This document shows positions 28,178-38,517 of a DNA stretch of 64,000 bases, piece by piece (within the stretch, counting starts at the first letter, position 1; the number at the start of each line of letters is the position of its first letter). Both the position numbers and the translations under genes were made by a program. The stretch spans positions 4,345,040-4,409,039 of the forward strand of contig SMSO01000035.1 in the NCBI GenBank assembly GCA_004764695.1, given 5' to 3'. The stretch comes from Schizochytrium sp. TIO01 (Eukaryota; Sar; Bigyra; Thraustochytrida; Thraustochytriidae). The notes under the pieces were generated by a model. That model had not been told where the DNA came from. It worked only from the letters and a program-made list of their open reading frames with translations, and did no database searches.

Positions 28178-31100
28178 GTAAGCCTGGTTTGCGTTGAATC
28201 TCCTCGTACAAGGTTGCATACTTAAACTTGGAGGTATTACAGACAATAAGATGTGGAATGGGTTGGCAACTACTTTTTACATATGGGGAATCTGAGTCAG
28301 TGGTAAGGCAAATATAATGGAACCGTCACTCCACTTGATAGATGCTCCAAGTTTTCTTTCGTTTTACAGGTAGAATAGTCAACACCAGCTTCTTCTTTGT
28401 TACTTTCTCACATTGCAAGCCTAACAAAACAATCAAGAGCTAGAAGGAAAAACCAAGGTGACTGAGTACTGTAGTAGTGCATTAACATTATATTAGATAA
28501 GAAAAAATACTCAAATAGTTTCAGCATTACACTATAGCCTAGATTCTCCCTCCTTCGCGTTTTCAACAACCTTTGTACGTCAAATTCACTCCGATATCCC
28601 TAAGTACTTGTGTTTTTCATCCTTTACCTGCCAGTTGCAAGCCCAAAACTTATCCGGGGGCACCATATTTCCCAAAGGTTGTAGAGGTTTGTGAAGGAAA
28701 TTAAAGCACTTCAAAAGTATCCTGCGGCCTTCCTCTCCTGAAGGGAAATGTATAAATGGTCTGTTTTAGATTTGAGAGTAATCATTAGCACCGACCCAGG
28801 TCTAGTTAGCACCGATCCAACAATGAATGTATCAGAGTTTTCCAAGTTCTTACTGCCGTATGAAATAGTCTAAAGATCCGAAGAGGTGTTTGATGTACTA
28901 CTCAGGTCCTATTCAAATATCAAAGTAGGATCACCTCACGTCAGTTTATTATCCTTATAAATGACTTCTTCAGTGTTCTATAGAGTTTAAGAAGAAGGAG
29001 TTACAGTTTAGATTCCCAAATTTGTGGCAAGCGACTACATAATACTTGCACAGTTGGTTGTGATATTAATTACTAATTTTCCAAGAACCTAATGCCATCC
29101 ATGTTTGAGCGTTGAAAGGTGAGGCTGGTCAGCTAGAGGTCGACTATGAAGATGGAGGCAAAAGACTAGATAAGGGCTCTTCTAAGGGGAGTTAAGAAGG
29201 CATGATAATATGCAGTTTAAGAGATAGAGATCTGTTGTTTGTGGAATCCAATGCCAAGGCAGACTGCCCTTTGTTGTCATTATGAGGCTAAGACACACTT
29301 GGACTGCGTTAGATACAATTGACGAGGTTAGGTTAGCTCGTCTCTTTAACCATCAATTCAGCTTCCATCATTGGTTCTAGGAAAACTGTACTTTTGATTC
29401 TTGACTTCATAAACACTCAAGTCTGATTGTCAAGTTCTATTCTTTTGTAAACATCCTGTTCATGAATTCTTAATAAGAGATGCCTATAACTCATGCAATG
29501 TTTTGTAACTGATTCCTTCGATTGGGGATCTCATCATTGAGCTACGAAGAGCTAATCTACAGAGAGCTTGATGCAGTACACTTCAAGGCAATTTGATGAG
29601 ACTAAAGGAACCGGCATTTTGGTCTCCTATTAACATATAGATACTTGTAAGGAGTATCTTATATGAAGTAACACATAAACTTTATTGTACCCTTCTTGCA
29701 TTATGTACTACCGTGTATACAACATGAAAGTCCTCATAAGGCAATAAAGTGACACTTTAGTGTTGTCGTTACTGCTGAGACTACCCAATCGAACGTCCAT
29801 GAGGGCAAGACATAAGCAGAATCATTGGCAACTATTTTGTAATTCCTAAACTATTAGGACTTGTATATGATGAGGATGTGACTATCAAATGCGAATGTGT
29901 GAGGCCAAGTATACTCAAGAGTGAACGTATAGTATAATCCATAATCAAAGGATTTTGTAACGAAAATCTAAATTAGTCGATGAAGAAACAAGTTAACCTA
30001 AGATCTCCGTAAAATCAGATGAAGCCTGACATAGTCTCTTAATTAGAATATCAAGTTAACCTATCCTCATGAATTCTCAGTAAAATCAGATGAAGCTTGG
30101 CATATTCTCCTAGCTAGAATATCAAGTTAACCTATCCTCATGAATTCTCAGTAATAATAGATGAACCCTGTCGTAGTCTCCTAAATAGAATATGAACCAG
30201 CCCACCTGGGTGTCCATCTCAAGGTTGGCAGATCACTAGCTCTATAACTATAAGTATAAGATGTCTTCTGCCACTTATCATGCTTTCTGATCAACCTCTG
30301 GCTGCTCAGAGATCAGCTTCCGGTAGTTCTGCAATTTAAACAAAGATCTACAATATAGTACTTCTGCTCTCCAACAAGGTTTTGCTTCTACATAAGTTGA
30401 GCTCCATCACTACCTGGAAGAGAGACAGTGGAGTATTTTAGAGGCAATTGGAAACTAAATCTGCCCTGATGCAGAACGCCCATAATGAATAAGAGGCACT
30501 ATATCAGACTGAAAGATGATGAGGTAGAATTTCAAAATAACTAGGCCTGATGAACATTCACTCTCCACACCGACAACCACTCAAGGCGTAGATGAACCAA
30601 GTATCGAGAGAAGGACAATGCCAGACCACAAAATACTTTTAAAACTAGGCTGTAGGCTCGAATTTGCAACAGTTTAGGCTTACCATGTTTTCTAAAAGTG
30701 AAATGTCTCTACAATAGCAATCACAAAGCCAATGTTTGCTTACAGAAAGGGATCAGAAGTTGCGCAATGCCGAGGAGTACTTTATGTTTCGTTCACGTAG
30801 CATTTGTAGAAGCTCTCTATCAAGTTTGGCTGACCTGAATATTACATGGTGCTATCATGAGCTGAGTGAAATTAAGATGGGGGGCTGGTCAACCTTATGA
30901 TAATCAGTATATTGTCAACAATAAGCAAGCCACTATCTCCGGTAATCACGTGTTGACCTATGCGGGGGCAGTTGCTCAACTTTTTGCTAACCACCAAGGG
31001 ACACGCCAACATGTAAGGAGATGTTTATGATGTTACTTTCCAAATATCATAACTGCCCAAATGAACCACAGACATCCACTATTACTTTCTATTATCGAAA

Positions 31101-32360
31101 GATCATACTTGAAAATAATAATGCTTATTCGGAGGGATACTCGAGTATATCCCAGCAAATCACCTTTTGCAAGACAACTGGTATAACATTATAGCATCAT
31201 GCTATTGCTGTTGAATAGTGTTGTGCATTAAAATCTGACCTCCATGTTATCAATCTACAGGATTTCTAATCCTATACCGCTGACTGAAGGCCTATGTGTA
31301 GACTTTTGGAGCGCCCAAACACATTCTAAGACAGCTAAGTTTCTTTGGTTTGACAATCACACTTCAAATTCTCTTTTATCTACCTCCTTTTACTTGTTAT
31401 TCATATCGATAGTCTATCTCCCTAAAGTCACTTTGATTTTCTCCTTGGAGTTGTCTCACATACTGCAAGCCCATCCTCCAAGCAACTCACATCAGATTGC
31501 CATTCTTACATTTTCCCCAATAATAATAATAATCATCATCATAACAACAATCAATGAAGTGTCAAAGCCAAACAAAAATTAATCAAACCTTTCCTTCCTC
31601 TGGATGGCTTCTCGGGCCTTTCCCATGCCAAACCTATCATGCCAAGCCAGCTGCGCCTCCAATTGGCCAATCGCTTTCAAGAATCGTGCCGCGGCATACC
31701 TCGAAATTCCGGGACTAGGGCCTGGCGCTCTCAGATGAGAAGAAACGATAAAATATATGAAACACCAAAAAAGAAAAGAAAAGAAAAAAAAAAAAGAAAA
31801 AAACCAGCATAGAAAAAAACAGCAGTTACCTTAATAAACGAAACAAAATACAAAATATGGGTAACAGGTAACCACGTACCTGCCGCAGCGAAGACAGACT
31901 AGCGAGCAAACTCCTGAGACCACGAGCCAGCCGGTGGGGCGAGCGAAGGGTAAGCGGGGCTGGGGCCTGCCCCCCTTCTACTCTGTGTCTTACCGCCACA
32001 GGCATAGATAGGCACAGAAAGCATCGGCAGGTCCGGTTGGGCCTCTCGAGGGTGTTCTTGAGGCGCTATAGCCTACTTAGCTGCCGTATACTTTAGTGTA
32101 TTGCGCTTCTTTCTCTATTTGAGAGGGCTATAACTCACTGTGGAGCAACGCCTACTATAGGCTAAAGGGCACTTGCAAAGGTTAACATGAATTAGTATAG
32201 TCCTAAATTGAGAACAAGAGCAGTCAGTCAGTCAGTCAATCAATCAAACCAACAAGCCTCTCGCGCGCTGTGGAGCTTGCCGTGGAGCTCGTTCGCGAGG
32301 CGGCTCGCCGCGCAGGAGCTGTGTTGGCGGCCGAGCTTCGGTTAGAGGGGGCCGATCAGC
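28178..32360. other. 4.2-kb gene-free region
   Basis: No supported gene on either strand. It is AT-rich, with a three-copy tandem repeat near 30 kb, a trinucleotide run of AAT/ATC at 31521-31553, an A-rich patch at 31760-31805 and TCAG/TCAA repeats at about 32221-32247. The last 300 bp become GC-richer and include CCTACTATAGG near 32151, likely part of the DOT1 promoter. Confidence 0.5.
29989..30195. repeat. three imperfect tandem repeats of about 63-72 bp
   Basis: Units start with AAGTTAACCTA at 29990, 30052 and 30123 and share GTAAAATCAGATGAAGC and TAGAATATCAAG. They are imperfect and non-coding. Confidence 0.75.
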
Positions 32361-34460
32361 ATGGCGCCTGCGGAGACCGGCACGGCGAAGGAGACTTCGA
32401 ATGGACACTGTGCAGCGAAGACAAGCGATGATGAAAGCGACGATAAACAAAACAAACGAAGCGCTGGCGATGAAGGGGAAGTGATGGTGTTGGATTTGAC
32501 ATCAGACGAGGCAAAACAGCTGATGAAGGTAGCGAGTTCATCGGAGTCTCCGGCTCCGATTACAAGATTGGCCTCCTCATCTTCGGGTTCGCCGATATCA
32601 GCATCTGAGGAAAGCCTTGCATCATGTGGAGTGGATGAAGACATACTGAGCGAACGGGACTTTGATAAGATATTTTCTTTTTTGCGGGAGAAGGAAGGAT
32701 GGATTGCAGTAGAGGACGCCAAGATGGGTTTAGTTTATATCCGTCCATCAAACATAGTAAAACAGATTGGCTTCAAGGGCAAGCTTCACAAGCTTCACGC
32801 AAACTTGGACTACTTCACCAGTAAACAGAAAGTTGTTGATTGGGTGAGTTCTAGGGAGAACATGCTCATTGGCTTTGCAGCTTACGAATCGTTGTGTTCC
32901 TTAAGCAATTCTCAGACTCTATCGACTTCAACTGCGCCGGCACTACTCTACTCACCAGATCTTGTAGAAGATATAATTTCTAATACTTCAACACAAACCA
33001 ATGCAAGTCCATCTACACAAACATCTCAATCACCCGATCTCCTAGAAAACTCGCAAAAACGCAAAGCAGAGTCGGCAAAGAATGACACTGCGATTCGAAA
33101 AGGCAAGCGCAAATCGATTGACCTTGCAGAAAGTTCTGGGAATGACCCAGGCAGTGATATAGATACCCTATTTGTCGAAAAGGAGAGTGATTCATCTCTC
33201 ACGACTCTAGCCTCATTAGCCATGAATATTGAGCACGATAAAGAGTCTGTATCGCGTGAAAGCCATCACTCTAGCACAAGCTCGAGCTCTGACACTCTAC
33301 GAGGTCTTTCAGATCTTGAACATCGGCATTTTGAAAGTGAAAAGGACTATCAGGCATCATCTAGGTCTAGGTCCCGCAAAAAAGCATCTGCTCGCTTCAC
33401 TGTGATGCAAGACAAGTTTGCAAAAGAAATCTCTTGGGAAAATGAAACAGTTTTGGACATGCGAGACCAAAATCAAAAAAGACTTAGTTACGAAGGCTGG
33501 AACATCTGGTTAGACAAAACTTTAGATGCTTTGGGTGGATGGAAGGCTGTGGAATGCTCATCTGTGCGTTTAGGGTCAAATGACTTCAACCGTGAAAGTG
33601 TCTGCAGCAACAGGGCCTCTACGAAGCAATTTCGGGCTCAGTACGGTCGCGCGAATCCACATCTTGTGCAAACATGTATTCGAGAGGCCAAAATCACAGA
33701 AAATGACAAATTCATTGACATTGGTTCTGGAATTGGGCAAGTAGTTTTCCAAGTTGCATCTTGCGTGGGCTGTCCAAGTATTGGAATCGAATTGCTTAAA
33801 GAACGCCACGGCACCGCTGTGGCACTCAAACGCCTGCACGACAAATTTTGCGAGGATCATGGAATTCTCTCTGGCGCAACCAAATTTTTTTTTGATGACT
33901 TTACACGGCCCGATCGACGCGATCTACTCAAAAGCGCAACAGTATTCTTTGTAAATAATGCACAAGGTACATTCGGTGTACGATGTGTCGAAGCAGGCAC
34001 AATGACACTTGATATGCACGTTGCTGCAATCGCTCGTCGAGCAATGATAGGATCTCGATTCATTTGCTTTGATCCAATTTATGAACTTGAATGTGAAGAG
34101 CTGTTTGCGGCTTTCCGTGTCCGTAGGTTTCGCACCCTGCAATCTGCGACAGACTGGTCAGCAGATCCCCTAGAAATTACCATCTATGAGAAGATGTTAA
34201 ACACATGGACTTGCCCAAGGTGTACCTTCGTGAATGAACTGACGGATCCACTAGGCGAACCATTCTATTCATGCGGTGCGTGTAGCCAAGACCCGCATGG
34301 TATGCAACGTGAAAGCTACTCAACCCGTTCGAAAAGAACTAGCGTTCGCCTTGGTCTTCAGTGTAGCAATAAGCCTATCAAAAAAGTGGTTGACAATAAT
34401 AGAAGAACACCAAACGTCAAAGCTTCGTCAGCCTCTGACGATCCCATTGTCCTCAACTAA
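32361..34460 (+). CDS. DOT1: DOT1-type histone H3K79 methyltransferase with C-terminal zinc finger
   Basis: A 699-residue protein. The DOT1 domain lies at about residues 370-610. The SAM-binding motif FIDIGSGIGQVVFQVA (about 450) matches the DLGSGVGQVV motif of DOT1, and FFVNNAQGTF (about 528) matches its FVNN block. DOT1 methylates lysine 79 on the core of histone H3 in nucleosomes. At about 617-645 there is a RanBP2-type zinc finger: Cys pairs CPRC and CGAC around a short loop, a fold that often binds ubiquitin or RNA. An N-terminal module at about 103-165 (FLREKEGWIAVEDAKMG, LHKLHANLDYF) recurs in the style of small unnamed protist domains. The rest is Ser/Asp/Lys-rich and includes a basic patch near 245. 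The ATG at 32361 opens the frame. No intron. The DOT1 call is firm; the zinc-finger role is inferred. Confidence 0.88.
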   Translation: MAPAETGTAKETSNGHCAAKTSDDESDDKQNKRSAGDEGEVMVLDLTSDEAKQLMKVASSSESPAPITRLASSSSGSPISASEESLASCGVDEDILSERDFDKIFSFLREKEGWIAVEDAKMGLVYIRPSNIVKQIGFKGKLHKLHANLDYFTSKQKVVDWVSSRENMLIGFAAYESLCSLSNSQTLSTSTAPALLYSPDLVEDIISNTSTQTNASPSTQTSQSPDLLENSQKRKAESAKNDTAIRKGKRKSIDLAESSGNDPGSDIDTLFVEKESDSSLTTLASLAMNIEHDKESVSRESHHSSTSSSSDTLRGLSDLEHRHFESEKDYQASSRSRSRKKASARFTVMQDKFAKEISWENETVLDMRDQNQKRLSYEGWNIWLDKTLDALGGWKAVECSSVRLGSNDFNRESVCSNRASTKQFRAQYGRANPHLVQTCIREAKITENDKFIDIGSGIGQVVFQVASCVGCPSIGIELLKERHGTAVALKRLHDKFCEDHGILSGATKFFFDDFTRPDRRDLLKSATVFFVNNAQGTFGVRCVEAGTMTLDMHVAAIARRAMIGSRFICFDPIYELECEELFAAFRVRRFRTLQSATDWSADPLEITIYEKMLNTWTCPRCTFVNELTDPLGEPFYSCGACSQDPHGMQRESYSTRSKRTSVRLGLQCSNKPIKKVVDNNRRTPNVKASSASDDPIVLN

Positions 34461-35880
34461 GCTACTGCCAAAAATACTTTCAGCTCGCTAGACTCTTGGA
34501 GTTGCTGCGGGCAGTCCATTTATTCTTTCTGTCTTGTTAAAGAGTCCTAGCGTTGCTGATGAGGTTATTTCTGGTGGCTATGTAAGTTCATAATTTCTTT
34601 TAAATGTTGAAGACAGAAGAAATACTTGTTAATCTGGATTAGATAGCATGTTGTCCCGCTTCATGTTCAGACCTCTCAGTTACCTATATTGAAACTAGAA
34701 TTAAACTGATTTCCACGATACTCTCTTTTTTTGTGTCATTTGCCGTTTCCAGCTACTGCTTAAACTTGCATTTATACCAACATATCACTTAGCCGGTTGT
34801 GCTGTACTTCTCTTCTCTTTAGAATGATCTAGAAATGGAAACGTTCTTTTAATTTATATATATATATATTTAACGCACATATATAAAGCACGTAGAATAG
34901 CTTATACAATGTGATATTTGTTTCCAGCAACAAAAAAACGCAAATCAACAGAGTTCCTTTTGTATCATATTAAACTTACATATCAAGCAACATGAGGCAT
35001 ATCGTTAAAAGCAAACATCAGTTAGCCTGTGAACTCGCCTTGTAGTTTAGGCGATTCCTTGATTCCTTTTATCAATGCAATTTGTACAATGAATGTGCTG
35101 AGCACAGAAATCACGTTGTCATTAGCATTAGGCAATACAAAGTCGTACGTGCCCCCCTGTCCAGCTGATTAGCAGCCCCCATTATCTCAGTTGCTCTCCT
35201 CGTGACTGCCAACTAGTACTGCTGTCTACTATAGAGGTAGAGCACAAAGTCACTAGAATGGAGTACATAGTCTAAAAGTCTAAAAAAGCGCTCTCATCTT
35301 TCGCCACTTTCTCATAAGCGTTCGCTTGATCCCTTGTCTTGAAACATTTGCCCCCAATAATTAGTCATAGAAAGTAATTACTGTTCCCTTTTTCTCTAAT
35401 AACAAACTACGCGCACATTTCAAATTCAAGCCAAGCCGTTTTCACCTTTTCATTAAAATTTTCGGTAGAAACCCACTATCACCACATTTCTTGCTTCGTT
35501 TCTAAAAAGAATAATGTATTCTATTTAGGCAATTATTTCTCATTTAGCTCTCTACTGTATTGGAGAGGTCCCAAGTTAGTTATTCTGTAAATAGTTCACT
35601 GTAGTGGTTCCTTATCACCTTTGCGCGTATTTTTTGCTTGAGTTGCAGAGAAATGAAAATCGTTGTAAAACGGAGAGAAAGAACTTGCAATCAATTGCTG
35701 TTCTTTGAAGAGCTTGCTCGCTGTGGTTCCAGCCTCGAGCGAGGAACTTCGCGGCAAACACTTGGGAACTAAACAAGGGGACCTCTGACCTGCTGATAGC
35801 GCCTGCTGCGGTCAGGGACCCGTCCACAGGTTCGGGCGGCATTCTCAACATCGGCGGTTGTACACTGAGAGGCAAGCAGC
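34461..35880. other. intergenic region
   Basis: AT-rich, with a TA repeat at about 34855-34869. A CTACTATAGAGGTAG element lies at about 35226, some 650 bp before the MAD3 start. No gene seen. Confidence 0.45.
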
Positions 35881-38517
35881 ATGGGCGGCGACACGCAGCA
35901 GGATGCTGTGGCAGATTGGGAGCAGTGTAAGGAGAATGCGATGCCAATCAAACGAGGACGCGATGTGAAAAAACTTCAGCCTCTCGGTGGTAAACGTGAT
36001 ATCTCAAGTCGCAAGGACAAGCTTGAGCGTGAGCGTGAGTCCTTTGAGGAGGCCTTGGTCTCCGCAACCAGCGACGGTGACATGGAGGACCCTCTAGCGG
36101 TCTGGATCAAGTACATTAAATGGCTTCAAGACAACTTCCCTTCTGGTGACACCGAGCTCCTTGCGCTTCTCGAGCGATGTACCCGAGAGTTCAAGGACGA
36201 CGAGCGGTATCGCAACAACGAAAAGTATCTCAAAGTCTGGATCGGCTATGCAGACCGCCTCCACAACCCTACAATGGTTTTCAAGTACCTTCGCGAAAAC
36301 AAGATTGGCGACAAGCTTGCACTCTACTATGTTGCAACTGCATGGGCTGCGGAGCACCGTGGGAATTTCTCCATCGCCGACAAGGCCTACACTGTTGGGC
36401 TTGAGAAAAAGGCCGCGCCACTAGAGTTGCTGAAGAAGCGGCAGCGCGAATTTCAACGCCGCATGAGCCGGCGCTGGCTAGACCAGGCTGAGAAAGAACG
36501 CAATGGCGAAGTCGACCCCGACCAAGATGAACAGAGAGCAGACGCCGAGGCATCTAGAGCGAGGTCTTTGCAGCCTATCTCCAGGAGCGAAGCAGCTTCG
36601 ATGCATAGACCGATCGGAAACTCAAGAAGAACAGAAATGATGCATCCGAATGTCTCGGGACGTGCAGTCCTTGGAGGAAATTCGAACTCCAACGAGACGA
36701 ATGCTCAAAAAGATAAGGCTTCGCGATTTGAGGTGTTTGAGCAGAGGTCTGCACAGACAGAACCGTGGCGCAAAGACGATTGGGGCGACGAGAATGACAA
36801 CGATGAGGGCAACGATGATGAAAATCGACGAGGCACAGCCTGGAAGAACCTTGCGGGAGTCAAGGAACTCCAGAAAGAGAACAGCATTGACCCGGCACCG
36901 TGGACCCATCAAGGATTTGGACCTGGTACTGTGGCACCGAGGCGACAGGAACGTACACGAGGACAAGACGGAAGTGAGGAAGGAGAGCAAACGGCGTTTG
37001 ATGTATATGTAGAGGAAGGAGCCGGAGGCATTCGGTCCCCGCGTGCGATAGAGAAAGGAGAGTCCAGCGCAGGAGGACTCAAGATGCGATCGAAGGTTGA
37101 TGAGTCTGAGACGGAGATGCTCATGAAGAAACCTCTTCAGAACTTTGGCAAAGAACGCGCTCCACAGACGACTCGCACTCCTGCTGTCAAGAGCAAACCC
37201 TCTGCTGTTCCTGGCGAAAAGCTACCTGTATTAAGTGCTGTGAAGTCAGAAAGGGGCGCTGAGAGGGAGCGCGCATGCCCTGAGGAAAAGAAACAATCGA
37301 ACTCACAATCGCAATTGCAGTCGATGGGGGAGCGAACCCCGGCGCAAGGCAACTCTAATGCTACAGCACCAAACGGTTTGGACCGAGCTGACCAGGAAGA
37401 CATGACGATTAATACTCGACTTGCGCTGGATGACATGTTTGAAATGTTTGGGTCCCCAAGTATGAAGTCTGGTTCTGATGAAAAACAGAAAAAGAGTGTC
37501 GGAGTGCCTGCAGTCTCAGTATCTACTGTTGACACTCACAACGAAGACAGTAGTGATGATGAGAATGACGATGATGAGAGAAACTGTAGCCGTGGAGGAA
37601 GCGACAATCAGTCTCGCAACAGTGGCGGAGCGGGTGTACCATTTTCCATCTTTAACGCTGAGGAATCTCCAGTGCCAAAGCACGAATCCTCAAAGCCTTC
37701 TAAGCCCTTTAGTGTTTTTGACAACACGGACGAGGGAGACCTTGACGTAGTAAAGGATGAACCTAGACCATCCAAACCTTTCAGTATCTTTGGTGCGGAA
37801 GATGAAACCGAAGCCCCCAGCAAGGCCGCTGCCAAGCCATTCAGTATCTTTGGTGCAGAAGATGAAACTGAAGCCCCCAGCAAGGCCGCTGCCAAACCAT
37901 TCAGTATCTTTGGTGCGCAGGATGATGTTAATGAGGAAGATGAGCAAAGCAACCGCATTGGCGGCTCTTCGGCAGCAACAAAACTAATGTTTAAAGATGA
38001 TAGTGAAGATGATGAGAGTCCTTCTCTTCTGGGTGGTGGTATCACAACTCGTAAGAAGCCCTTTTCAATTTTTCAAAGCGATTCCCCGTCTAAGCACAAA
38101 GAGGATGCGCCTAAGGCGCGCAAACCATTTCAGATGTTTGGTGATGATGACGATGAGGATGACGCACCGGTCGTAAGTACTGGTGGTCGTAAGCCTTTTA
38201 GCATTTTTGCGGAGTCGTCAGATGATGACAGCACTATGTCTGCGTCTCGGAATAAGTCAGCCTCAAGCAAACCCTTTTCCATCTTTGGTGATAGCGAAGA
38301 TGCTGAGGAAATTAAAGGTGCATCCTCCAGAGGAGACTCCAAGGCGCGCAAACCCTTCAGTATCTTTAGCGGAGACGATGCGCACGATTCAGAAAACTCT
38401 GCATCTGGAGCTCACGATGACTCGACCTTATCGTTTGCTCCGCTTGAAGCTATTCTCGAGGCAAACGGCGAAACAGACGAGTCTGTGATGTCTTCTATGT
38501 CCCGAACATATAATTAA
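35881..38517 (+). CDS. MAD3: MAD3/BUBR1-like spindle checkpoint protein with an array of ABBA-like motifs
   Basis: An 878-residue protein without a kinase domain, so MAD3 type. A first KEN box is at residues 17-19, in the usual place before the TPR-like Mad3/BUB1 domain (about 45-200; DPLAVWIKYIKWLQDNFPSG, YLKVWIGYAD). A second KEN box is at 332-334, followed by a canonical ABBA motif FDVYVE at 373-378. A conserved TINTRLALDDMFEMFGSP block lies near 508-525. The mitotic checkpoint complex uses KEN and ABBA motifs to hold Cdc20 and block the APC/C. The C-terminal third is unusual: ten copies of a PFSIF-type motif followed by acidic residues, with Phe at 588, 610, 634, 654, 674, 728, 750, 773, 799 and 826. 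These resemble Fx[ILV][FHY]x[DE]. No clear Bub3-binding GLEBS motif was seen. The frame starts at ATG 35881; no intron. Confidence 0.9.
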   Translation: MGGDTQQDAVADWEQCKENAMPIKRGRDVKKLQPLGGKRDISSRKDKLERERESFEEALVSATSDGDMEDPLAVWIKYIKWLQDNFPSGDTELLALLERCTREFKDDERYRNNEKYLKVWIGYADRLHNPTMVFKYLRENKIGDKLALYYVATAWAAEHRGNFSIADKAYTVGLEKKAAPLELLKKRQREFQRRMSRRWLDQAEKERNGEVDPDQDEQRADAEASRARSLQPISRSEAASMHRPIGNSRRTEMMHPNVSGRAVLGGNSNSNETNAQKDKASRFEVFEQRSAQTEPWRKDDWGDENDNDEGNDDENRRGTAWKNLAGVKELQKENSIDPAPWTHQGFGPGTVAPRRQERTRGQDGSEEGEQTAFDVYVEEGAGGIRSPRAIEKGESSAGGLKMRSKVDESETEMLMKKPLQNFGKERAPQTTRTPAVKSKPSAVPGEKLPVLSAVKSERGAERERACPEEKKQSNSQSQLQSMGERTPAQGNSNATAPNGLDRADQEDMTINTRLALDDMFEMFGSPSMKSGSDEKQKKSVGVPAVSVSTVDTHNEDSSDDENDDDERNCSRGGSDNQSRNSGGAGVPFSIFNAEESPVPKHESSKPSKPFSVFDNTDEGDLDVVKDEPRPSKPFSIFGAEDETEAPSKAAAKPFSIFGAEDETEAPSKAAAKPFSIFGAQDDVNEEDEQSNRIGGSSAATKLMFKDDSEDDESPSLLGGGITTRKKPFSIFQSDSPSKHKEDAPKARKPFQMFGDDDDEDDAPVVSTGGRKPFSIFAESSDDDSTMSASRNKSASSKPFSIFGDSEDAEEIKGASSRGDSKARKPFSIFSGDDAHDSENSASGAHDDSTLSFAPLEAILEANGETDESVMSSMSRTYN

